From: Alkalicoccus daliensis
GTDB lineage: Bacteria; Bacillota; Bacilli; Bacillales; Salisediminibacteriaceae
Direction of reading: 5' to 3'
DNA length: 59,587 nt
NCBI RefSeq assembly: GCF_900103955.1
Contig: NZ_FNIL01000010.1
Span: forward strand, 59,523 to 119,109
Positions 32,492 through 41,470 of the stretch are shown here, in pieces. The position numbers and the translations under genes are program-made. The notes beneath the pieces are model-generated. The model was given only the letters and a program-made list of their open reading frames with translations. It searched no databases and was not told the DNA's origin. The number at the start of each line of letters is the position of its first letter. Within the stretch, counting starts at the first letter, position 1.

Positions 32492-33583
32492 TTAGCGGAT
32501 TCGCTGCTCAGTATCTGTATCAAAGAAGTGAGCTTTGTTCATATCAAATGCAAGATCGATTTTAGTACCACTGGAAACGTCAGTACGGGAATCAACCCGG
32601 GCAATAAATGTATTATCACTTACAGTAGAGTATAAGTAAGACTCTGCACCCATCAATTCTGCTACATCAATAGTAGCGGTGAAGCGGGAATTTTCAGAAG
32701 CATCAAGGAAAACCGGCTCGTCATGAATATCTTCTGGACGAATACCAAGAAGAAGTTCTTTCTGATCGTAGCCTTCGAGAGCTTTCATTTTACCAGCCGG
32801 CACTTTTACTGTGTGCTCTCCAAGCTCGAAAGTATCACCGTTAAGTTTTCCGTGCATAAAGTTCATTGCTGGTGATCCAATAAATCCGCCTACAAAGATA
32901 TTTTCCGGATAATCATAAATATCTTTCGGAGCGCCTACCTGCTGTACGATACCATCCTTCATAACTACGATACGGGAAGCCATTGTCATCGCTTCAGTCT
33001 GATCGTGTGTTACATAGATTGTAGTAGTCTGCAGACGGTGGTGCAATTTAATGATTTCAGAGCGCATCTGTACACGAAGCTTAGCATCAAGGTTGGAAAG
33101 CGGCTCATCCATCAGGAATACTTTAGGGTTACGGACAATCGCACGTCCCAGAGCTACACGCTGACGCTGACCGCCGGACATTGCTTTCGGCTTACGGTCC
33201 AACATTTCTGTTAACCCAAGAATAGTAGCAGCGTTTCTTACACGCTCGTCAATTTCATTTTTAGGGAATTTACGAAGCTTCAGCCCGAATGCCATGTTTT
33301 CATATACGTTCATGTGAGGATAAAGTGCATAGTTCTGGAACACCATTGCGATATCTCTATCTTTTGGAGCTACATCATTAACTCTGTCTTCCCCGATATA
33401 TAAATCTCCTTTGGAAATATCTTCAAGCCCTGCTACCATACGAAGTGTAGTAGACTTCCCGCAACCAGATGGACCAACGAATACGATAAATTCTTTATCA
33501 GCAATATCGAGGTTAAAGTCAGTTACTGCTTGAACATCACCATCATAAATCTTGTATAAATTTTTAAAAGTAATATCAGCCAT
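32492..33583 (-). CDS. msmX: ABC transporter ATPase for sugar import, MsmX/UgpC type
   Basis: This 363-aa protein has Walker A GPSGCGKSTT, Q-loop MVFQNYALYPHMNV, signature MSGGQRQRVALGRAI, Walker B VFLMDEPLSNLDA and a switch His in VTHDQTEA. The C-terminal ~130 residues form the TOBE regulatory domain typical of the CUT1 sugar family (LLGIRPEDIH). Permease and binding-protein genes are absent nearby. That is characteristic of MsmX, a shared ATPase energising several oligosaccharide importers. The start is ATG 33583 with AGGAGG. A cre site lies upstream. Confidence 0.9.
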   Translation of the reverse strand: MADITFKNLYKIYDGDVQAVTDFNLDIADKEFIVFVGPSGCGKSTTLRMVAGLEDISKGDLYIGEDRVNDVAPKDRDIAMVFQNYALYPHMNVYENMAFGLKLRKFPKNEIDERVRNAATILGLTEMLDRKPKAMSGGQRQRVALGRAIVRNPKVFLMDEPLSNLDAKLRVQMRSEIIKLHHRLQTTTIYVTHDQTEAMTMASRIVVMKDGIVQQVGAPKDIYDYPENIFVGGFIGSPAMNFMHGKLNGDTFELGEHTVKVPAGKMKALEGYDQKELLLGIRPEDIHDEPVFLDASENSRFTATIDVAELMGAESYLYSTVSDNTFIARVDSRTDVSSGTKIDLAFDMNKAHFFDTDTEQRIR

Positions 33584-33663
33584 TATTAATTCCTCCTGTG
33601 TAATGTAAGCTTTTTTGAACTGACTTCAGTGTAACTTGTAAGGGGTTTCATTACTATTGTCAG

Positions 33664-33697
33664 CGTGCACAAAAAACATCCAGGGTTTTTGTGCACG
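33664..33697. other. Perfect hairpin upstream of msmX
   Basis: CGTGCACAAAAA / TTTTTGTGCACG, 12-bp arms with a 10-nt loop. It is immediately next to the cre site at 33699. It is not placed as a terminator for a known gene, so it could be an operator or a transcript-level structure. Confidence 0.5.
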
Positions 33698-33698
33698 T

Positions 33699-33712
33699 TG
33701 CAAGCGTTAACA
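33699..33712. promoter_or_regulatory. cre site (CcpA) upstream of msmX
   Basis: TGCAAGCGTTAACA matches the cre consensus TGNAANCGNTNNCA at all fixed positions. It is 115 bp upstream of the msmX start, probably upstream of the promoter, a position compatible with either activation or repression. Confidence 0.65.
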
Positions 33713-33791
33713 TTTCGAGGGGGGATAGGAAGTGTTCTGGAGAAAATGTTCTAAAGAAGATGCAAGGTTGCTTCTCATGCATAGCAGAACA

Positions 33792-33822
33792 AAAGCAGGG
33801 TATCATCCAATGATCCCTGCTT
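33792..33822 (-). terminator. Terminator of the PucR-type regulator gene
   Basis: AAGCAGGG-ATCAT / ATGAT-CCCTGCTT with one bulged T. On the minus strand it is followed by TTTTGTTC. It lies 46 bp past the stop at 33868. Confidence 0.75.
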
Positions 33823-33867
33823 GGTAAATAACATATAGAAAAATAACAGTCTGCTTTCCTTACTGCA

Positions 33868-34722
33868 CTAATCTTCTTTATATAACACGGGAATTGCAAG
33901 CAGCATTAAATATACTGCTACCGCATTTGGGAACTGTTTTATATCTACGGCTGTTTTCTCAATAAACTTATCTACACGGTACTGCATTGTGTTTCTGTGC
34001 ATATACATTTTTTTCGCTGCAAGGCTGGTGTTCATGTTGCATTCTAAATAACATCTGACTGATTCCAGCAGTGTAGTGTCTGAAGCGACTGGTGCAATCA
34101 GTCTGCTTACATCAGAAAGTGTCTTATCAGAAAATCTGCTTAACAGGTAATAAAGCGTCAATTCCTGCTCATGAAATAAATGTTTTTTTGGAAATGCAAG
34201 AGTAACCTCATGAAAAAGGTGATTTTCCCAGTCGGCATGCGCTTTTAAGCGCGCTGGATCATGAATAAAGGAACCTATAAAAATCGTAGGCCGGGTGAAA
34301 AAATCTGCTGCAAGTGTATCAACGATAGAACTGCTCTCAATTTCAACTTCAAACTCTTCATCAGCTTCCTGAATCAGCAGTCCTTCTTTTTGAGAACGCC
34401 ATAAAAAGATATGACTTCCTGGAAAAAGTGCTTCCATGGCTTCTGTAAAGCCTTCTCTGTCTTCAATTACTTTTGTGAATCTTACATAAATGAGCCGGAG
34501 TGGAAAAGTGATTTTCTGGTTCCATTCATTTATGGGAATCTCTTTTTCATTCACGAGTAAATCGTGGAGCTTTCTCACTGCAGGATCTGCCGGGTGATCT
34601 TCAGCCGGACTTTGCAGCAATTTTTCTATTATTTTCTGTTCATCTTCCGTCAGTTCATCTCTTGCAAATTCCTTTAATGTGTCCCCCTGCTGTAAAATAA
34701 TTTTATTTTGATTTACCAACAT
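33868..34722 (-). CDS. PucR/CdaR-type helix-turn-helix regulator
   Basis: This 284-aa protein has a C-terminal PucR-type HTH: YLECNMNTSLAAKKMYMHRNTMQYRVDKFIEKTAVDIKQF (about residues 225-265). The preceding 220 residues have no recognised ligand domain but the overall arrangement resembles the CdaR family. It is located directly upstream of msmX on the same strand. The two are separated by a terminator and a cre site, so they are separate transcripts. A role in sugar uptake is possible from position only. The start is ATG 34722; GAAAG is upstream. Confidence 0.8.
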   Translation of the reverse strand: MLVNQNKIILQQGDTLKEFARDELTEDEQKIIEKLLQSPAEDHPADPAVRKLHDLLVNEKEIPINEWNQKITFPLRLIYVRFTKVIEDREGFTEAMEALFPGSHIFLWRSQKEGLLIQEADEEFEVEIESSSIVDTLAADFFTRPTIFIGSFIHDPARLKAHADWENHLFHEVTLAFPKKHLFHEQELTLYYLLSRFSDKTLSDVSRLIAPVASDTTLLESVRCYLECNMNTSLAAKKMYMHRNTMQYRVDKFIEKTAVDIKQFPNAVAVYLMLLAIPVLYKED

Positions 34723-34739
34723 AGAAAAGAACCTTCTTT

Positions 34740-34946
34740 CTAATGATCTTCGTAGACATGGTAGAGCATAAGGTCATGTACAGTTGATTCTAAAAAAGCT
34801 GCATCCTTTTCATTTATATCCTCCGGATGATGCCACCGAATTACACCGTCTTTCTGATAAGTTCCTTTATAACGCATTTGTTTATAGTAAAAAGAAAATG
34901 ACCACCCAAAAGGCGGACGTTCTTTCCATTGAAAGTGCTGTATCAT
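34740..34946 (-). CDS. yheE: YheE-like small protein (DUF5342)
   Basis: This 68-aa Trp- and Tyr-rich protein (MIQHFQWKERPPFGWSFSFYYKQMRYKGTY) resembles B. subtilis YheE in size and composition. The location supports it: yheB and yheA homologues follow divergently. ATG 34946 has GGGAGG upstream. It is a cytosolic protein of unknown function. It is 17 bp upstream of the regulator gene and could be cotranscribed with it. Confidence 0.7.
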   Translation of the reverse strand: MIQHFQWKERPPFGWSFSFYYKQMRYKGTYQKDGVIRWHHPEDINEKDAAFLESTVHDLMLYHVYEDH

Positions 34947-35081
34947 GGAAAACCTCCCTGCTGTATCTTGTCATATCTTATCATGAACTTTTACCTTAGA
35001 AAAGCTTCCTATCATTGGTATCGGTGAAGGGAGTACGTTATAATAACACAATGTGACGTATGTTGTTGAAGGAGGTTTTTT

Positions 35082-36221
35082 ATGGGCGAATGGGGAATGC
35101 TGCTGGTAATAATCCTCATTGGAGCAGTAATAGGCGGAGGAACGAATATTGTAGCGATCCGCATGTTGTTCCGACCTTATAAACCTTGGTTTATAGGAAA
35201 ATTCAGGGTTCCGTTTACACCAGGATTGATACCAAAGCGAAGAGGGCAGATAGCAGATAATCTGGGAAAGCTGGTGGAAGAACACCTGGTAACACCAGAG
35301 GGAATGCAGGAAAAACTGGAAGATGGAGTTTTATTTGAAGAAGTAGAGGCTCGCTTAAAACAGGGGGTAAAAGAACTTCTTGAAGAAGAAATGACACTGG
35401 ACGAGTGGATGGAACTGCATCTCGGTAAAAAAGATCAGCTGCTGTCCTTTAGAAATAATATAGAGAACAGCCTGCATATTAAATTACTTGAATTATTCGA
35501 GGAGTTTAAACATCGTCCATTTGAAGACTGGGTGCCGGGAGAGTGGGTAGAAGCACTGGAAGAAAGATTTCCAAAAGTTTCTCATCAAATAACTTTTAAA
35601 GCTGCAGAGTATGTAAGTTCTCCTGAAGGAAGAGAGCAAATCGATCAGCTGCTTACGAATTATCTGCAGTCGAGAGGAAATGTTTCTTCTTTCTTCAGCA
35701 GATTTTCGCAGAGATTTTCGCTGGCTGACAGTATTGCGAGAGAACTCGTGAAATTCCTGACAGAAGAAGACACAAAAAATTTGCTTACGGAACTCTTAAT
35801 GAAAGAATGGAAGCAGATTCTTGCAACTGCTCCAGATCAGTACATTACAGATGAAAAACTTAATGCGCAGCTGGATGCATTTACGAAAGCAGTTATCGGA
35901 AGAACTCCGGTCGTAGGTGAATGGAGTGCTCCATTATCTGCCTGGACGGGAAAGTATGAAGACCTTCTTAACAAAACTGTTATACCCTCTGTAATGGCTT
36001 CAGCGTCTATGATATTGTCGAGATATATTAAGTCGATAATGAAGCAGATCGGTATAAAAGATTTAGTGACAAAGGAAGTTAATATGTTTCCCCTGGCAAG
36101 GCTTGAAGAAATGCTGATCGTTATTGCAAATAAAGAATTGAAGATGATTGCTGTTTTAGGGGCACTGATTGGAGCCTTCGTAGGAATGATTCAGGGGATA
36201 CTATTAATTTTCGTATGGTAA
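35082..36221 (+). CDS. yheB: DUF445 family membrane protein YheB
   Basis: This 379-aa protein starts at ATG 35082 after GAAGGAGG. The N-terminal span (LLVIILIGAVIGGGTNIVAIRMLFRP) carries the DUF445 motif GGxTNxxAIRMLFxP, followed by FTPGLIPKRRGQIADNLGKLVEEHL. A long helical region follows, and a C-terminal span (VLGALIGAFVGMIQGILLIF) closes it. B. subtilis YheB has the same layout. It is membrane-anchored; its role is not established. Confidence 0.92.
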   Translation: MGEWGMLLVIILIGAVIGGGTNIVAIRMLFRPYKPWFIGKFRVPFTPGLIPKRRGQIADNLGKLVEEHLVTPEGMQEKLEDGVLFEEVEARLKQGVKELLEEEMTLDEWMELHLGKKDQLLSFRNNIENSLHIKLLELFEEFKHRPFEDWVPGEWVEALEERFPKVSHQITFKAAEYVSSPEGREQIDQLLTNYLQSRGNVSSFFSRFSQRFSLADSIARELVKFLTEEDTKNLLTELLMKEWKQILATAPDQYITDEKLNAQLDAFTKAVIGRTPVVGEWSAPLSAWTGKYEDLLNKTVIPSVMASASMILSRYIKSIMKQIGIKDLVTKEVNMFPLARLEEMLIVIANKELKMIAVLGALIGAFVGMIQGILLIFVW

Positions 36222-36313
36222 GGGATGCATTCCTCTGTAATATATGTTACAGTCGATAAGAATTGCTAAAAAGCGCCTATTCGCGCGGAAAGAAACCAAG
36301 GAGGCAAATATTC

Positions 36314-36670
36314 ATGGCGAATCCATTTGATAAGGCACAGGAACTAGCGAAAGAACTGCAGGAAAGTGAAGAATTCACGAACCTGAAACAGCTTCACGAA
36401 GAAGTAAACCAGGATGAAGTAGCAAAGAAAATGCTGGATAACTTCCGACAGGTACAGATGGAGCTTCAACAGAAGCAGATGCAGGGAGAACAGATCTCTG
36501 AAGAAGAAGTTCAGCAGGCACAAAAGCAGTTTGAGCTTGTTCAGCAGCATGAGCAGATCATGAAGCTGATGGAAGAAGAGCAGAAAATGAGCCAGCTTGT
36601 GGGTGAACTCAACAAAATCATTACAGAACCACTTGAAGCTCTCTACGGTGTAGAAGATCAGGAAGGTTAA
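36314..36670 (+). CDS. yheA: YlbF/YmcA-family protein YheA
   Basis: ATG 36314 after AAGGAGG gives 118 aa; an upstream extension to 36263 has no ribosome site. An all-helical, Gln/Glu-rich protein (MANPFDKAQELAKELQES, then LKQLHEEVNQDEVAKKML) of the YlbF/YmcA superfamily. Family members YlbF and YmcA form a complex that controls RNase Y; YheA itself has no defined role. Follows yheB by 92 bp as in B. subtilis. The terminator is directly downstream. Confidence 0.9.
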   Translation: MANPFDKAQELAKELQESEEFTNLKQLHEEVNQDEVAKKMLDNFRQVQMELQQKQMQGEQISEEEVQQAQKQFELVQQHEQIMKLMEEEQKMSQLVGELNKIITEPLEALYGVEDQEG

Positions 36671-36680
36671 TAAGTTTTGT

Positions 36681-36715
36681 ACGTCCCGGCGGTTTTCCTC
36701 CGGGGCGTTTTTTTG
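36681..36715 (+). terminator. Terminator after yheA
   Basis: ACGTCCCGG / CCGGGGCGT with a G:T pair and 10-nt loop, then TTTTTTTG. It ends the yheB-yheA unit. Confidence 0.88.
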
Positions 36716-36770
36716 TTGTTAACGTCCTTTATTGGTTTCATGATAATATAATTAAAAGGAGTGATTTACA

Positions 36771-37208
36771 TTGAACAGCGAGGAATTAGTGAAAAAAGCA
36801 GAACGAGCAGCTGAGGTTCATAATGACGGATCTCCGAATGTATTTTTGTATTCATTATTTGATTTTTCTTTTGATTATTTAGAAGAAACCGAAGAAGTAA
36901 TTTTAAAAGTTCCTGTATCTGACCTGATGTATAACCCTGTAGGATTTATTCACGGCGGTGTTGTTGGATATATAGCGGATACAGCAATGGGACATTTGTG
37001 TGCTGCCTTTAATGAGCGTCCTTCTGTGTCCCTGGAGCTTAAAACCCAGTTTTTAAATACAGCGAAAAGCGGTACGCTGGAAGCAAAAGCTTATTTTTTA
37101 AAAAAGGGGAAAAATGTCCAGTATGTAGAGTGCACTATTCATTCAGAAGACAAAAAGCTGTTAAGTAAAATAAGCGGAACATTTTATACACTGCCGGATG
37201 AATCATAA
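36771..37208 (+). CDS. PaaI-family hotdog thioesterase
   Basis: This 145-aa hotdog-fold protein starts at TTG 36771 after AAAAGGAGTG. The signature is NPVGFIHGGVVGYIADTAMGHLC (about residues 56-78), where the HGG and Asp form the acyl-CoA thioesterase site of the PaaI group. The substrate is unknown; family enzymes hydrolyse aryl- or medium-chain acyl-CoA. It stands alone between yheA and a small convergent gene. Confidence 0.85.
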   Translation: MNSEELVKKAERAAEVHNDGSPNVFLYSLFDFSFDYLEETEEVILKVPVSDLMYNPVGFIHGGVVGYIADTAMGHLCAAFNERPSVSLELKTQFLNTAKSGTLEAKAYFLKKGKNVQYVECTIHSEDKKLLSKISGTFYTLPDES

Positions 37209-37229
37209 GCCGGCAGTACCCTGCAGTCT

Positions 37230-37415
37230 TCAGGGGTGAAAATGAAGCATTCCTCCGGAGGATTTAACCAGTCTGCTCGGAAGTTCCTGTAAATTTTCCT
37301 CTTCCAGCCGTTTAACAGCATTTTCGATTGCTTCCTTGTCAGTCTCCGCTTCCAGAGTTTCATTTATTAAATGTTCACCTGTTTTACTGTACGCAGTTAA
37401 ATAATAAAGCTTCAT
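37230..37415 (-). CDS. Small conserved-type protein (YhzC-like)
   Basis: This 61-aa protein starts at ATG 37415, preceded by AAGGAGG. It has an alternating beta/alpha pattern: MKLYYLTAYSKTGEHLINETLEAETDKEAIENAV, then a helix and PSRLVKSSGGMLHFHP. The N-terminus resembles B. subtilis YhzC in memory, which lies in the same chromosomal area, but this was not checked by alignment. Function unknown. Divergent from yhaO, 75 bp apart. Confidence 0.65.
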   Translation of the reverse strand: MKLYYLTAYSKTGEHLINETLEAETDKEAIENAVKRLEEENLQELPSRLVKSSGGMLHFHP

Positions 37416-37489
37416 TTAAGCAACCTCCTTTTTTACTATCCTATCATATAATGAATTATCATTCATTAAAAATATCAGAGGTGATCTCT

Positions 37490-38692
37490 ATGGTCTCGTT
37501 TATTCATTGTGCCGATCTGCATTTGGATCGACCTTTTCAGCTTCCTGAAAAATTACATAAAGATATTGAATTAAAATTACTGCGTGCTGCCTATAGTTCT
37601 TTTGAGAAACTTTGTACTAAAGCAATAGAATATAATGTAGATTTTATGCTTATCAGCGGAGATTTGTATCATCATGAAAAACGTTCTGTCCATGCACAAT
37701 GGTTTGTAAAAAAACAAATGGAAAGATTGAATAAAGAAGGAATTCAAGTTTATCTGATACATGGAAATCACGATCCTCTTCTTCAAAGCAGTGCGCTGGT
37801 ACCATTACCTGAAAACGTGCGTGTTTTTTCTGTCACTGGGGAAACTTTTATTCACGAGACCGGGAACGAAAAAGTTTGTTTATATGGATTTAGTTATCCT
37901 TCCGCCTCTTTCTCAGAAACTCCGATGCCTATGTATCGCAAAACAGAAAGTGCTGACACTCATATTGCTTTACTGCATGGACAGGAGGCTGCAGAGACTG
38001 AACACGAACCCTATGCACCTTTCCGGCTGCAGGAACTGAAAGTAGCAGATATGGACTACTGGGCGCTCGGGCATATTCACGAAAGAAAAGAATTATCTTT
38101 AGATCCACCTATTGTTTACCCGGGAAATATTCAGGGATGCAACCGTAAAGAAAACGGACCTAAAGGGGGATATTTCGTAAAACTAGCTGGAAGCAGAGTG
38201 GATGAATTAACTTTTTTACCTACTTCAGATGTAGAGTGGCGCCGTGCAGCTGTTTCAATTACAGAAATTAATACATTGGAGGAACTTTTTGAAGAAGTAT
38301 TCCATAAATGTATTAATGAAGGTAAATATTGTGTGTATACTGTGGAGCTTTCAGGGAGCGGTCCTTTGCATGCCCCACTGCATCAGAGAAAAGCAGAAAT
38401 TGAAAATTGGATCAAGGAAGAAGCAGAAGGTATTCATCTGAGTATTGAGTCCCTCCAGCTATATACAAAACCAGAATTGGAACAGATTGACAGTGAGCTG
38501 GGGAAAGAAATAGAAGCTGCAGCTGCTTCATTAGGAAGTGATCCGGAAGAGTTAATGAGACGGCTGAGCAGCTTGATGGGTCATCCTGCAATTCAGCGCC
38601 ATATGGAGCCGATGCAGCAGACAGATTTAGCTGACATAGTAGAAGAGGCACGAGTGGAGCTTTTATTAGCTATGCAGGAGGAGGAAGAATGA
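37490..38692 (+). CDS. yhaO: Mre11/SbcD-like metallophosphoesterase YhaO
   Basis: ATG 37490 after GAGGTGAT gives 400 aa; the long upstream extension is not supported. Calcineurin-like motifs are in order: FIHCADLHLDRPF (DxH), LISGDLYHHEKR (GD), IHGNHDP (GNHD) and WALGHIHERKEL (GHxH), followed by YPGNIQG. These ligate two Mn ions in Mre11-type nucleases. The C-terminal ~120 residues form the capping and partner-binding part. The stop overlaps the yhaN start by 4 bp, and the two should form an Mre11-Rad50-like complex. Confidence 0.92.
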   Translation: MVSFIHCADLHLDRPFQLPEKLHKDIELKLLRAAYSSFEKLCTKAIEYNVDFMLISGDLYHHEKRSVHAQWFVKKQMERLNKEGIQVYLIHGNHDPLLQSSALVPLPENVRVFSVTGETFIHETGNEKVCLYGFSYPSASFSETPMPMYRKTESADTHIALLHGQEAAETEHEPYAPFRLQELKVADMDYWALGHIHERKELSLDPPIVYPGNIQGCNRKENGPKGGYFVKLAGSRVDELTFLPTSDVEWRRAAVSITEINTLEELFEEVFHKCINEGKYCVYTVELSGSGPLHAPLHQRKAEIENWIKEEAEGIHLSIESLQLYTKPELEQIDSELGKEIEAAAASLGSDPEELMRRLSSLMGHPAIQRHMEPMQQTDLADIVEEARVELLLAMQEEEE

Positions 38693-41211
38693 AACTACTT
38701 CGCATACAAATAGAGTCATTTGCCAAATGGAAAAACCAAACCTGGGAACTGGGAGATGCGACACTTTTGTTCGGTTTAAATGAAGCCGGAAAAACTACGA
38801 TTCTTTTATTTATTGAGAGCGTTTTATTTGGGTACCGAACTCCGATTTCAGATAGATCTGCGGGTTCTCTACTTTTTGATGAAGACGGAAAGCGCTGGTA
38901 TATTGAACGGCGTCAGGGCAGAACAAAGACCGGTGAAGTTATTGTTACATGTAATGGAGAACGCATGAATGCATCTGATTTTTTAAATCATATTGATTTA
39001 TCAGCGTTCCGGCATTTATACCGGATTGATCTGGATCAGCTTCAGCTGATGGAAGATGGAGATCCGGAGGAAATTAATCGTTTATTATTTGATACTTCTC
39101 TCTCCGGAATTCTTTCTTTGTCTACAAGACAGAAAGAACTGAAAAAAAATTCATTGGATTTATTTAAGCCGAGAGGCAGAAAAACAGAAATTAATGTGCT
39201 GGCAAAAAACATGGATGATACAAAAAGAGCGCTTGATGAATGGAGCAGTAAACTCGACAGATACGGACTGCTCCGGGAAGAAAAAAAAGATATCCAGGAA
39301 AAAATAGACATAAAAACAAAGGAAGAACAGTCTCTTCAGGATAGAAAACAGCGTGAAGAGCTAAAACAGCTGCTTATTCCACTTGCTGGACGATGGAAGG
39401 AAACAAGTAATTATTTACAAAAAGAGGAAGTGCTTCCGGCATATGCAAAAGATTCTTTTGAACAGCTGAAAAAATCCTTTCAAATTTTAAAAGAAGAAAT
39501 TGCAGTGCAGGAAGCGAAAATTCCAGAATTACAGAAAGCGAAATATTCACAGGAAGAGCTTACTGAATTAGGCAGCCTTATTGAATCATTTGCAAAAGCT
39601 GATATGTATGAGCAGCAGCTTACAGACTCAACCAATGAGCAGGAAAGAATTAATTTAGAGATAGCAGAGTTGGAAAATACAATCCCGGATGATGTAGATA
39701 TGAATCATATACGTTATTCTCCTCCACTTGTAAAAAGACTCGATGATCTGACAGAACAGCAGCGTGATCTGAAGCTGGAGGAAAAGCAGCTGGAGAAAAG
39801 ATCCCGGGAAACAAACACCCTGAGTACAGGATACAAATGGCTGAAATTTGGAGCTGTCGGGCTTTACGCAGGTGGAATTATTGCGCTGCTTTTAGGTGAA
39901 TGGGTGTCCGGTATAATTTTTGCGCTGCTTGGAACCATTACTTTACTTTATTTTATTTTTAACATCGACAAAAATGGGGAAAAAGACAGTAATTCTTCTT
40001 CCAGGCTTTCGGATCTTCAACAGGAATGGGGGAAACTCCACAAAGAAATAGATAACTGGTGCGATGATGCAGGTTTTATTTATGGATTGGATATACATAC
40101 ATACCGATATGTATTGGAATCCTCCCAAAAGTGGCAGGAACTGCAGAAAAAAAAGCAAAAAGAGATAAAGAAAAGCCAGGAAGCAGCTGCCTGGATCACC
40201 CGCCACAAACAGCAAGCATCCATATGGACTGGAAATGGGGACCATTCCATTCAGGAGTATGCGCAGTCCTTGAAGTTATTATACTCAGAAGCTTTACAAA
40301 GCCTGGATAAAAGAAATCAGGACATAAGGAAAAAAGAAAATTTAGAAGAAGTTATCCGAGAATTGGAAGCGAAGTCAGCCAAGCAGGAAGAAGAAATTAA
40401 TAACTGGCTCCTGGCGGCAGGAACAGAAGACGAACAGAATTTCTGGAAAATAGTTGAACGTGATGCTGAATTAAGAGAATTGAAACGGTCGGCTCAGGAT
40501 ACATGGCAGCAAATTTGTGCAGTTGCTCCTAACGAGGTGTTGAGAGAAGAATTAATAGAAGAAATAGTTTCTGAAGAAAATGCAGAAAATAACGAAAATA
40601 TCGAAGGGAAAATATCAGAGGTACGCAGAGAACTTGGAGAGTTATATGAGAAAAAATCCGAGCTTGCGATTTCTCTCAAACAGATGGAGGAAGGGGGGAG
40701 TTTTGCAGAACTGCAGCAGCGATATGAACAGGAAAAACTGGAATTAACAGCACTCGTCAAAAGGTGGGCGGTTTACGAAACTGCATCCATGCTGGTAGAT
40801 GATATTAGAGAAGTCTATGAAAAAGAGAAGCAGCCCGATGTGCTGAAAGAAGCGGAAGCAAAATTTACTCGCATGACAAATGGAGATTATCTCCATGTTC
40901 ATGTGCCCGTGGAACAGAAACATTTTGTGGTGGAAAGAAAAGATGGAAAAACCTTTACTCCTTCCGAACTGAGCAGAGGTACCAGAGAGCTTTTATACGT
41001 TGCATTGCGTCTTGCTTTGATAAAAGAGCACCCTGCGCTCCCGATCTGTATTGATGAAGCGCTTGTCAATATGGACCATCCAAGAAGGCATGCACTGTGG
41101 GAGGAGCTTGCGGAAGTGGCAGAAAATCATCAGGTTTTATTCTTCACTTGTCATAATCACATTAGAAAAGAGTGGGAAAAAGAAGTAAAGGGAATCGTAT
41201 ATAAACTATAA
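38689..41211 (+). CDS. yhaN: Rad50/SMC-like ATPase YhaN
   Basis: This 840-aa protein has N-terminal Walker A LFGLNEAGKTTI (about residues 28-39) and C-terminal signature ELSRGTRELLYVALRLALI with Walker B ICIDEALVNMD. In between lie long coiled coils (ELENTIPDDV, EERINLEIAE-type heptads). Two hydrophobic segments around residues 385-425 (FGAVGLYAGGIIALLLGEW, SGIIFALLGTITLLYFIF) interrupt the coil, a known YhaN feature suggesting membrane association. At 840 aa it is shorter than my recollection of the B. subtilis protein (about 960), so the coil is probably reduced. It partners with YhaO. Confidence 0.88.
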   Translation: MKLLRIQIESFAKWKNQTWELGDATLLFGLNEAGKTTILLFIESVLFGYRTPISDRSAGSLLFDEDGKRWYIERRQGRTKTGEVIVTCNGERMNASDFLNHIDLSAFRHLYRIDLDQLQLMEDGDPEEINRLLFDTSLSGILSLSTRQKELKKNSLDLFKPRGRKTEINVLAKNMDDTKRALDEWSSKLDRYGLLREEKKDIQEKIDIKTKEEQSLQDRKQREELKQLLIPLAGRWKETSNYLQKEEVLPAYAKDSFEQLKKSFQILKEEIAVQEAKIPELQKAKYSQEELTELGSLIESFAKADMYEQQLTDSTNEQERINLEIAELENTIPDDVDMNHIRYSPPLVKRLDDLTEQQRDLKLEEKQLEKRSRETNTLSTGYKWLKFGAVGLYAGGIIALLLGEWVSGIIFALLGTITLLYFIFNIDKNGEKDSNSSSRLSDLQQEWGKLHKEIDNWCDDAGFIYGLDIHTYRYVLESSQKWQELQKKKQKEIKKSQEAAAWITRHKQQASIWTGNGDHSIQEYAQSLKLLYSEALQSLDKRNQDIRKKENLEEVIRELEAKSAKQEEEINNWLLAAGTEDEQNFWKIVERDAELRELKRSAQDTWQQICAVAPNEVLREELIEEIVSEENAENNENIEGKISEVRRELGELYEKKSELAISLKQMEEGGSFAELQQRYEQEKLELTALVKRWAVYETASMLVDDIREVYEKEKQPDVLKEAEAKFTRMTNGDYLHVHVPVEQKHFVVERKDGKTFTPSELSRGTRELLYVALRLALIKEHPALPICIDEALVNMDHPRRHALWEELAEVAENHQVLFFTCHNHIRKEWEKEVKGIVYKL

Positions 41212-41470
41212 ATTAGAAACCGCAGACACTGCATTACTGTAACCAGACGGCGTTTTTTAAAAATAAGTGGATAATCAACAGACGTTATCATGAGCATTAT
41301 TTTTAACGAGCGTATATATTATGAAAAAACTGTATTATGAAATTTCTTCAATTAAGAGAATTTTACGAAGATCATGTAAAAACCTCGCTGTATTTTCAAT
41401 CTGGGAGAGGTTATATTAAAATAGTAGGAGAAAACTAATGCAGTTTAAACAGGAAGTGAGGAGAATATAG

